From: Ashinkailepas kermadecensis
Lineage: Eukaryota > Arthropoda > Thecostraca > Neolepadidae
Reading direction: 5' to 3'
Assembly: GCA_034440615.1 (NCBI GenBank)
Contig: JAOTOM010002893.1
Span: forward strand, 1 to 64,000
Length of the DNA: 64,000 nt
Part shown: positions 1 through 11,600 of the stretch, piece after piece
How the letters are laid out: every line of letters starts with the position of its first letter
Numbering within the stretch: the stretch's first letter is position 1
The notes under the pieces: model-generated
Seen by the model: the letters and a program-made list of their open reading frames with translations, nothing else
Told to the model about the DNA's origin: nothing
The model's database searches: none
Translations under genes and position numbers: made by a program

Positions 1-482
1 CACATTGGTAGTCAATAAATGTGATGCCAGTGCAATATTGCATCCGTGTTGTTGCATGCTGTCGAAATTGTGCTCAGGTTATGAGGTACCATGCATTGCT
101 GTCACGACCGTTGAGGTGATGTCTACATGGATTGTTTTGATACACATGAACACCTCTGGCACACTGTAGTTTGCAATAGTATAGGCTAGTGATGCGCCGA
201 AGGATCCACTGATTTCGTACAACCGAATAGCACGACTTCCAGTATTTGTGATTTTCTCCCGGAACTCGGAAGGCAAACGAACCGGTGCATTTTCAATGTT
301 CAATCACATCACTCAGAGCCTACAACATACATACCACACCAATGGGAAATGCGCCCGGCTACGACCTGAAGGGGGGGGGGGGGGCATCGTGCTTTTTGGC
401 CCGATTCCTTCCATGCAACGCCCATTGGTGTGTTGTTAAGTGTCGACAATGTTGGGTGAAGTGTGCCACATCCCTCCCTTGT
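1..482. other. no gene recognised
   Basis: Only short chance frames. A run of about 13 G at 370-383 is the only low-complexity feature. Confidence 0.5.
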
Positions 483-716
483 AAACGTTTGTAGGAGTCC
501 GTAGCGCCCCTTAGACGTTTGCAGGAGCCCGCAGACGTCCATAGGGACCCTTAGACATTTGTAGAAGTCCGTAGATGTCCGTAGGGACCCTTATACGTTT
601 GTATGAGCCCATACACGTTCTTAGTGCCCGTTAGACATTTGTAGGGTCCCGTAGACGTCCATAAGGGCCCTAAGGCGTTTGTAGGAGCCCGTAGACGTCT
701 GTAGGGGCCCTTGGAC
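483..716. repeat. 40-bp minisatellite, about 6 copies
   Basis: Diverged tandem copies of a unit containing GTAGGAGCCCGTAGACGTCC then GTAGGGACCCTTAGACGTTT. The phase mark ACGTTT/ACATTT recurs at 40-base steps (520, 560, 600, 640, 680). It lies well downstream of the REV3L stop. Confidence 0.85.
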
Positions 717-2040
717 GCCCTTCGCAACCAGACGGTGATATCTACAATGGTTTTAATTACACTTACGCGGCGTATTGTTGATGCACAACACCTGTCGGCG
801 CCGTCATGGTCTGAGCGCATACACCCGAGTTACGCTGTATTTTATTGCGATTGTAATGCCAACTATAACGGAGGTAGCTTCGTACTGATGCAGTTAAGAT
901 TGAGGTGCAAGCTTACAGTTTCTATGCGCTTCAGGGAATCGAACCGACTGAACCGGACCATGCTGAATGCTTGCAAACAAAATGAAGTGTAATCCAAACG
1001 ACATACGACGCTCCCAGCTGGTTTTCAAGGATTGGGCCTCTGGATTATTTTGTCGGTGTCCTTTAACTTTCGGGCAGTGGTGGAATCGGTTGTTTTACGA
1101 CGAGCGATTACATCTAACACTAAATCACATAGCGTGGCGACTAATACCGTAGCACGGCATTCTAGAGGATGCGGTGTACCGCATCATCTAGAAAAATATC
1201 ATCGCATCGATGCGGCGCAGTACATTTTAAGTAATTTCTCAACGGCACAAATGGAGCTGTGCGTCTTGATCAAGGTTGTTAGCTAAAACTTGCTACATAC
1301 GGTGGTAATGGTAAACTGAGTGATTTAGGGGTGACCTGCAACGTCAAAGCGGAACCTGTGCGTTTGACCGCTCAGCCAATCAGCATTAACACTTTAATAC
1401 ATATTCGAGTGCCCGTGAAAATCGGAAGGAAAATACTGGTCGCTGTTGATTATGCTGTATATATTTTGCATTGTTTTTTTTGGCTGTATATATTTTACAT
1501 TGTGTTTTTTTCCCCAGAAGTCCCGATATTAAGTTGAAGATAATCACTAAGTTTTCGAACTCACTGTCATGTTATTGACATGCCAAATGATGAGATCGCA
1601 CTCATCACAGAATAAGGCATAGCGTTCTCGGCTCGCTGTTGCTCCCACTGAGATATCCGGGACAGCATCCTCAGCCTTAAGCCATCTGTAATTTAATTCG
1701 ATCCACAAGTCTAACAATAGTCGGACTTACAACCAAGGAGACTGCGCGAGTTAATCATTTAACACGCTGGACGAGTACTTGCTGGCACTAAAGAAAATGT
1801 TGAAACGCAACTCAAAGCTTACGAAGTACTATGCAGGCTGAAGTTTCTCCTTTATTGTTCCAAATCCATGCGCTTCCCCGTTTTCCATGTTTCCAAGATG
1901 GCACACTCCAATGTAATTTAGTGGGCTTGATCTATGTATATACGACACGCGCACGGTGGTCTGACTTGAACATGTGGATCACTTTAAATGCACACTGATA
2001 GGCGCTTTAATTCGTTCATAAGCAACACACCTTTGCATAC
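717..2040. other. intergenic, only a hairpin seen
   Basis: No open frame with coding character or known family was recognised. At 1161-1192 a 14-base near-perfect inverted repeat (TCTAGAGGATGCGG, loop TGTA) is the only structured element. Confidence 0.4.
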
Positions 2041-2047
2041 GCAGACG

Positions 2048-2053
2048 TTTATT
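2048..2053 (-). promoter_or_regulatory. candidate polyadenylation signal for REV3L
   Basis: AATAAA on the minus strand, about 415 bases after the REV3L stop codon. A second AATAAA lies at 1851-1856. The interval between the stop and these sites has no other feature and would be the 3' untranslated region. Confidence 0.35.
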
Positions 2054-2465
2054 GCAAAACAATTACTTGTTTTTGATGAACAATTGCAATCACTAATGAT
2101 ACACACCTAGTGAGCGATGTATGTGGGACGATGCAAACCGCAGCTGCTGCCTGGTGTCGGAAACCGCACGACTGACAAAACTGACTGCGTCCACACTGCC
2201 TGAGCCGTCCTCGCTACCGTCCGAGCCGCAGTGGACACCGAGCCGTGGCGCACACCGTCCGGCGGAGTGGGGTGCTATATCCGTGCACATGTAGCAGACC
2301 GTACCCGTACACCGGACAGCCGAGATGCCACCAGGCCAGCCGATGGTCCGTCTGGAGGAATCCATGCACATATAACAGACTGTATCAGTCCTATCAACAG
2401 ACAGCAGAGACGCCATCACGCCAGCCGATGATGGCGGTCGTGGCGTCGTACCACGGCGGGCGGCG

Positions 2466-2615
2466 CTAGCTTTCCAGCGACTCCAGCAGCCGGCGGAGGT
2501 GTTGCGCCGCCTCCATCTGGCGGAGCGCCGTGACGCGCCGCCACGTCAGGGGACAGTCGAGCGACACGCAGAGCACCGGAGCTGCCGGCGACTGGCCGCA
2601 GCAGCCGGCACACAG
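2466..2615 (-). CDS. REV3L: REV3L exon 19 (CysB cluster and stop)
   Basis: Encodes LCAGCCGQSPAAPVLCVSLD then CPLTWRRVTALRQMEAAQHL and a short tail; the stop TAG is at 2466-2468. The cysteines have C-x2-C-x10-C-x4-C spacing, the CysB cluster that holds a [4Fe-4S] centre and binds the accessory B-subunit in polymerases of this family. The acceptor CCGACAG is phase 0, and the same CCGACAG|CTGTGTGCC string recurs throughout the upstream 68-bp array. Confidence 0.95.
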   Translation of the reverse strand: MCAGCCGQSPAAPVLCVSLDCPLTWRRVTALRQMEAAQHLRRLLESLES

Positions 2616-5600
2616 CTGTCGGTACACAGGACGCGACTGAGGCACACACGGGACACCACACCGGACACCGCCGGGGCACACAGCTGTCGGTACACAGGAC
2701 GCGACTGAGGCACACACGGGACACCACACCGGACACCGCCGGGGCACACAGCTGTCGGTACACAGGACGCGACTGAGGAACACACGGGACACCACATCGG
2801 ACACCGCCGGGGCACACACCTGTCGGTACACAGGACGCGACTGGGGCACACACGGGACACCACACCGGACACCGCCGGGGAACACAGCTGTCGGTACACA
2901 GGACGCGACTGAGGAACACACGGGACACCACACCGGACACCGCCGGGGCACACACGGAACACCACACCGGACACCGCCGGGGAACACAGCTGTCGGTACA
3001 CAGGACGCGACTGAGGCACACACGGGACACCACACCGGACACCGCCGGGGCACACACCTGTCGGTACACAGGACGCGACTGAGGCACACACGGGATACCA
3101 CACCGGACACCGCCGGGGCACACAGCTGTCGGTACACAGGACGCGACTGAGGAACACACGGGACACCGCCGGGGCAACACACCTGTCGATACACAGGACG
3201 CGACTGAGGAACACACGGGACACCACACCGGACACCGCCGGGGAACACACGGGACATCACACCGGACACCGCCGGGGCCACACCTGTCGGTACACAGGAC
3301 GCGACTGGGGCACACACGGGACACCACACCGGACACCGCCGGGGCACACAGCTGTCGGTACACAGGACGCGACTGAGGCACACACGGGACACCACACCGG
3401 ACACCGCCGGGGAACACAGCTGTCGGTACACAGGACGCGACTGAGGAACACACGGGACACCACATCGGACACCGCCGGGGCTACACCTGTCGGTACACAG
3501 GACGCGACTGGGGCACACACGGGACACCACACCGGACACCGCCGGGGAACACAGCTGTCGGTACACAGGACGCGACTGAGGCACACACGGGACACCACAC
3601 CGGACACCGCCGGGGCACACACGGGACACCACACCGGACACCGCCGGGAACACAGCTGTCGGTACACAGGACGCGACTGAGGCACACACGGGACACCACA
3701 CCGGACACCGCCGGGGCACACAGCTGTCGGTACACAGGACGCGACTGAGGCACACACGGGACACCACACCGGACACCGCCGGGGCACACAGCTGTCGGTA
3801 CACAGGACGCGACTGAGGCACACACGGGATACCACACCGGACACCGCCGGGGCACACACGGGACACCACACCGGACAGGACACTACACCGGACACCGCCG
3901 GGGCCAGCTGTCGGTACACAGGACGCGACTGAGGCCACACGGGACACCACACCGGACACCGCCGGGGCACACACGGGACACCACACCGGACACCGCCGGG
4001 GCCACAGCTGTCGGTACACAAGACGCGACTGAGGCACACACGGGACACCACACCGGACACCGCCGGGGCACAGCTGTCGGTACACAGGACGCGACTGAGG
4101 CACACACGGGACACCACACCGGACACCGCCGGGGCCACAGCTGTCGGTACACAGGACGCGACTGAGGCACACACGGGATACCACACCGGACACCGCCGGG
4201 GCCACACGGGACACACCGGACAGGACACCACACCGGACACCGCCGGGGCACAGCTGTCGGTACACAGTACGCGACTGAGGCACACACGGGACACCACACC
4301 GGACACCGCCGGGGAACACAGCTGTCGGTACACAGGACGCGACTGAGGAACACACGGGACACCGCCGGGGCCACACCTGTCGATACACAGGACGCGACTG
4401 AGGAACACGGGACACCACACCGGACACCGCCGGGGAACACACGGGACATCACACCGGACACCGCCGGGGCACACACCTGTCGGTACACAGGACGCGACTG
4501 GGGCACACACGGGACACCACACCGGACACCGCCGGGGCTAGCTGTCGGTACGCAGGACACGACTGAGGCACACACGGGACACCACACCGGACACCGCCGG
4601 GGCACACAGCTGTCGGTCACAGGACGCGACTGAGGACACACGGGACACCACATCGGACACCGCCGGGGCCACACCTGTCGGTACACAGGACGCGACTGGG
4701 GCACACACGACACCGCCGACGGGACACCACACCGGACACCGCCGGGGCGGCTGTCGGTACACAGGACGCGACTGAGGCCACACGGGACACCACACCGGAC
4801 ACCGCCGGGGCACACAGCTGTCGGTACACAGGACGCGACTGAGGCACACACGGGACACCACACCGGACACCGCCGGGGCACATACCTGTCGGTACACAGG
4901 ACGCGACTGATAAATACACGGGACACCACACCGGACACCGCCGGGGACCACAGCTGTCGGTACACAGGACGCGACTGAGGCACACACGGGACACCACACC
5001 GGACAACGCCGGGGCACACAGCTGTCGGTACACAGACACTGAGGAACCAGCTGTCGGTACACAGGACGCGACTGAGGCACACACGGGACACCACACCGGA
5101 CACCGCCGGGGCACAGCTGTCGGTACACAGGACGCGACTGAGGAACACACGGGACACCACACCGGACACCGCCGGGGCACACACGGAAACCACACCGGAC
5201 ACCCGGGGGAAACTGACACGGGCTGTCGGTACACAGGACGCGACTGAGGCCACACGGGACACCACACCGGACACCGCCGGGGCCACCCGAAAGGGACTGA
5301 GGCACACACGGGACACCACACCGGACACCGCCGGGGCTGTGAGCACACGGGACATCACACCGGACACCGCCGGGGCACACACCTGTCGGTACACAGGACG
5401 CGACTGAGGCACACACGGGACACCACACCGGACACCGCCGGGGAACACAGCTGTCGGTACACAGGACGCGACTGAGGCACACACGGGACACCACACCGGA
5501 TACCGCCGGGGCACACACGGGACACCACACCGGACACCGCGCCACACAGAGGACCATCACATGGCCAGCTGAGAAACACCATTGCACTAAACCACACGGA

Positions 5601-8600
5601 CACCTGAGGGGCATCACTACACAGCTAGCTCAGCAACACCACCACGTACATCCACAACACGCCGACCTGATCTCCAGCACGGGGCAGCTGCCCTGTTCAG
5701 CGCCACTGTCTGTCCCGCTGCCGGGACCCAGCTGGCTCAGCACCCGCCCCTACTCAGCTGACGCGTTTGAGAGGCTTTAGGCCGCATCGACTGCACTGGT
5801 CATGCAGCTCAGCTGGCGCGTCTGAGGGGCTTTAGGCCGCATCGACTGCACTGGTCATGCAGCTCAGCTGGCGCGTCTGAGGGGCTTTAGGCCGCATCGA
5901 CTGCACTGGTCATGCAGCTCAGCTGGCGCGTCCGCCGGCCGCGTGCTCACCTGGTGGACGGCGGCGGCCGCCCGCTGCCGGCTGCGCAGCGTGTCGGTCA
6001 GCAGCAGCCGGGTGCGCAGCGGGCGCCCGGCGCACCGGTCGCAGACGGCGCGCGCGGCGGCGGCACCACACGCGGCGCAGCTGCGGCCGGAGAAGTAGCG
6101 TGCGATGGTGCTGGGGGCGGCCAGGTGGGCCGGCGGCAGCCGCAGCGTGCGCGGCACGGCCGCGTGCCAGCCGGCCACGTCGGCGCCGAGCAGGCCGAGG
6201 CAGCGCTGCAGCGGCGGCGTCACGGCGCGGCTGACGTAGTACTCGGCGTTCAGCCGCAGGCCCGGCTCGGCCAGCAGCTCGGCCGGCGTGCGCACCAGCT
6301 GGATCAGCGGCAGGCCTGGCGCGCCGTACACCACCACGTGCGGCACGCGCTCGCCGACGCGCGGCTCGGCGCGTCGGTCCGCCTGCACCAGCCGGCTGGC
6401 GAGGTGGATACGAGGTCAACACGCCAGTCAGACGACACATCGACGCCGGCGTAAACCGACCGGCCGACTGCACTGCCGGTTCCGACATCTCACACTGGGC
6501 GCACGGCTTTGCGAACATGCCGACAGGGAACGGAGAGAACACACAGCTTACTGGACGCACATCGGGGGAGGATATGCATGACCAACCGGGACATGCACGA
6601 CGTTGACATACGTTGGCAACTTAAAAGGCAAGCCTTGTCATGACATATTGGCTGGGAAAGAGTCGGAAGCGCTTAAAGAATGAAATGTGATCGGAAGGGA
6701 ATCATGAACAGGATAAGGTTTCGAGGGCATCAGAACCGGACGAGGGTAGGGAGGGCACACTGACCGGGAGAGGGTTTGGAAGATATACTGATAGGGAGAG
6801 TGTGGAGAGGATATAATGACTGGATGAGGGTCCCGATGGTGTGCTCACTGGGAGATAGCCGGGGAGATAACATGAGGGCTGATTGCGAGACAACAAAGTA
6901 GCATATAGCTGGATAGTTAATGGGACATATTTGTCTAGGTGGGTGGGTATGCAATAGTGGTGGAGTGGAAGGTCTGCAAGTCATAAATAGCTGCCGGAAG
7001 AAAACCTACCAGGACATAACTAGACAGAGATACAAACTCACATGCCTCATTGGAACATAGCTAGACAGAGATACAAACTAAACATCGGTGAGGGGATGCC
7101 AGGCAGAACACGACGGAACGAGAGAAGCATGGCTCGTCAGTCTGCAGTCGCACTCCATCCAAACGTGCACTGTTCTTGTCTTTTTCACACGCAATCTTTC
7201 GTCGGATTCTGAACGTCTGATTAGCGCTAGTGATTTTACTTGATTTTCAGGCAGCACACTATGGGAAATGCGGCACGAGTTGAATGCAATATCAGCGTAA
7301 ACGTAAACCAAACACCAATTACGTCCCTGTGAGCCCCGCCAGTCTGAAATTAGTGAGGGGAGTCAACACCTATTTTGTGACGTTAAGCGTCTCCTGTCAG
7401 TAAGGCTAGAATCGACGCTACATCTACCACTCTGAGCCTCAGCAAGGAGGGAGTCCACACCTAACATGCGACCCTGCACGTCGGGTGTTAGTAGGACCAC
7501 AGTCGTCACCAACTCGATAACCCCAACTCAAACATCTGGTATCGGTAGGCCATAGTCCACACTCCACACCTACTCTGCAGCCCCGGACATCTGGCGTCAG
7601 TAGGACCACGGTCGGGACCTACTCTGCAGTCCCGGACATCTGGCGTCAGTAGGACCACGGTCGGGACCTACTCTGCAGCCCCGGACATCTGGCGTCAGTA
7701 GGACCACGGTCGGGACCTACTCTGCAGTCCCGGACATCTGGCGTCAGTAGGACCACGGTCGGGACCTACTCTGCAGTCCCGGACATCTGGCGTCAGTAGG
7801 ACCACGGTCGGGACCTACTCTGCAGCCCTGACATCTGGCGTCAGTAGGACCACGGTCGGGACCTACTCTGCAGCCCCGGACATCTGGCGTCAGTAGGACC
7901 ACGGTCGGGACCTACTCTGCAGTCCCGGACATCTGGCGTCAGTAGGACCACGGTCGGGACCTACTCTGCAGTCCCGGACATCTGGCGTCAGTAGGACCAC
8001 GGTCGGGACCTACTCTGCAGTCCCGGACATCTGGCGTCAGTAGGACCACGGTCGGGACCTACTCTGCGATCCTGAGCGCCGGCACACAGGCGGCCGGCCG
8101 GTAGTTGGCGCGGCCGCGGTACTCGCGCGCGAACGTCAGGTCGGCCAAGCTGACGCTGCCCTTGTGAATCTTCTCGAACTGACGCGTCACGTACGCCCGC
8201 ACCACGTCCAGGTCGTAGGAGTCGAAGAGGAGGCGCAGCGACTTCTCCAGGATCTGAAGCATGACGGACACAGGTTTCTCGGCCGCAGACACGTCCACAT
8301 GACGGACACAGGTTACTCAGCCGCAGGCATATCCACATGACAGACACAGGTTACTCAGCCGCAGGCATATCCACATGACGGACACAGGTTACTCAGCCGC
8401 AGGCATATCCACATGACGGACACAGGTTACTCAGCCGCAGGCATATCCACATGACGGACACAGGTTACTCAGCCGCAGACACGTCCACATGACGGACACA
8501 GGTTACTCAGCCGCAGGCATATCCACATGACGGACACAGGTTACTCAGCCGCAGGCATATCCACATGACGGACACAGGTTACTCAGCCGCAGACAAATCC

Positions 8601-11600
8601 ACATAAAAAAAACAGGTTTTTCACCCCCAAGTTATAAGCATATCCACATGACGGACACAGGTTACTCAGCCGCAGACATATCCACATGACGGACACAGGT
8701 TACTCAGCCGCAGACATATCCACATGACGGACACAGGTTACTCAGCCGCAGGCATATCCACATGACGGACACAGGTTACTCAGCCGCAGGCATATCCACA
8801 TGACGGACACAGGTTACTCAGCCGCAGACATATCCACAAAAAAAAAAAAAGTTACTCCCCCCAAAAAAAAACCAAAAAAAAAAAAAACAGGTTACTCAGC
8901 CGCAGACATATCCACATGACGGACACAGGTTACTCAGCCGCAGGCATATCCACATGACGGACACAGGTTACTCAGCCGCAGGCATATCCACATGACGGAC
9001 ACAGGTTACTCAGCCGCAGACATATCCACATGACAGACACAGGTTACTCAGCCGCAGACATATCCACATAAAGAAAACAAGTTATTCCCCCCCCAAAAAA
9101 AAAAAAAAAAATCCACATGACGGACACAGGTTACTCAGCCGCAGACATATCCACATGACGGACACAGGTTACTCAGCCGCAGACATATCCACATGACAGA
9201 CAATAAAAAAAAAAACAGGTTACTCAGCCGCAGCATATCCACATGACGGACACAGGTTACTCAGCCGCAGGCATATCCACATGACAGACACAGGTTACTC
9301 AGCCGCAGGCATATCCACATGACGGACACAGGTTACTCAGCCGCAGGCATGACAGTCCACATGACGGACACAGGTTACTCAGCCGCAGACAATTACTCAG
9401 GCTATCCACATGACGGACACAGGTTACTCAGCCGCATGCCGCATATCCACATGACGGACACAGGTTACTCAGCCGCAGACATATCCACATGACGGACACA
9501 GGTTACTCAGCCGAGCACTTCCACAGCAGCCGCAGACATATCCACATGACGGACATAGGTTACTCAGCCGCAGACACGTGCACATGACGGACATAGGTTA
9601 CTCGGCCGCAGACACGTGCACACATGGCCTGGATCTGCAGCCCAGCCCATCTACACAGGAGCTAAGAAATGATAAGCCGAGGCAGGAGCTGGCAGTCGAT
9701 ACCACCGCACTAATCCTGGCCGTCAGGTCACAATCGCCTAAGCTCTTCACGCGTATACGGAATACGATCGGAGTGCGATCGGCGTGCTAACGAAGCGTCA
9801 GCGGAGCGGGGGCCGAGCATTCGGAATTCCCGCTCCGATTGGCCGGACCCACGGACGATTTGTTTGCCTTAGGTAGGGCGGCTGGCGCGCAGCATGAAAC
9901 GAGGCATTTGACGGGTCGGAAGTCATACCATGTTGTCAGCTGTTTCGCGTCACGTCATCCCACATCTGCCCCGAGACGCTAGCACATAATTCAAGGCCAC
10001 GATCAAGCTGCAGCGGAGGACCAGCCTGCCACCAGCATTTGTCGATCTGTGCGTGTGTATGCGTGCGCATATATTATTCAGTTAAAAACTGCAAGGAACA
10101 CATTTGCACTCCCATTCAGAGATCTGGCACCCTACCAATCAAGCTTGAGTGCAGGAGTGTGGGAGGAGAGTTCAGGTCGTTACCTTGGCAACGGCGGGAC
10201 AGCCGTCTCGCCGCACCGTCTCGATGCCCTTGGCGTCGTACACCGGCTTCTGTTGTTCAGGCGTCTGGTACATGTAGCCCACGTACCGCTTCTTAGTCTG
10301 AAACACCGCCCACGTGGTATTCCTAAGCCAGGTAGAAATACACAGCCGTATTCCTCCGATCGAAACAGGCGCTGCATAGCTGGAACTCAACACACTAGCC
10401 AGTCATATTTGATCACGCGCAGAAGAACAAGTAAAATTACACCAGATGCAGCATATATTGCTAACTGAGGCAAGCCTAACTTCTTGCACCGGTCAACTAT
10501 AAACAACATCGCTAGTCAATAGCGCATATTGCGGTGGACCACCATGCTCAGTATGCCGCGAGGATCATCATTACCACCTCCACAATACGACCACCGCTTG
10601 GTGGTACCCGTCGCTCGGCGGACGACGGGCGCCAGTGGCCGCGGTGACGGTACCTGCAGGATGCACGGCTGGTAGACCTTCTCGAAATTGAGCTTGACCG
10701 GGTGCGGGTTGGCGGCCGTGACCTCAGCGGCCATCTGGCGCCCGATCCGGAACGCGTCGTCCCTGCTGCGCCCCTTGAGCAGCACAAACAGCGAGTCGGT
10801 GTCGCCGTACACCACACGGGCGGCCCACTCTGGCCGAGACTCGATGGTGCGCGCCGCCCGCTCCAGCGTCTCACGGCCCTTGCTCACCACGCTGTCGCCC
10901 ACCTGCCGGCACACACAGACACGTCAAGTCGGCTGTACACGGGCGAACAGTCAGCCATACCGACAGACGAATCAGATCGGTTCCAAAAAACAAACGAATA
11001 AAGGAGGCCAAACTTACATTGCTAAAATAGGTCCACAAAAACACAAGTTAACATCATGTGTACCTCGCGTATGCTCAAACGTCTGGCAATGCGTGAGAAC
11101 AATGCGACAATTGAATTACAGTAAACAATGGGTTACTATTCTTCATGCAAAATGAAGGATAAATTCCACTTCATGAGCATTGTTGCAACATATAAAATTG
11201 TCATCGGCCAACCACAAAAATGCAGGCATAGCAACGAGTATGTCGCACATCCACTCAAACGTGGGCAGCAAGGGAACTCCAATGTAACGATGGTCTGCCA
11301 CACACAAAACCTTGACTGTTCCGAGCACGACATCGACTGTTGTTCGCGCACAACTGTTTCGCGCGCGACGCCGACTGCTTGACGCGCGATACCGATTGCT
11401 CCTCACACGAGCCGATTGTTTCGCATCCGACGCCGTCTGCTCAACACACGACACCGATCATTCCGCACACGATGCCCTTTGTTCCGCGCGCACGACACTG
11501 ACTGTTCCGAATCACTGTTCTCATTCATTTTGAGTTAGGTGTCCGATGTAAGAAAAAACTCCAGGGATGAGGGAAAATGTGCAAGGAGATACGTAGATAT

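Noticed and set aside
2416..5617. Long minus-strand frames of 230-658 residues rich in CVPQSRPVYRQ
   Set aside because: They are read-through of the 68-bp intron 18 array in alternating registers; only the final ~50 codons are exon 19.
7340..9640. CRISPR-like regular repeats
   Set aside because: Units are directly tandem with no unique spacers, lie in introns of a eukaryotic gene, and vary in a satellite fashion.
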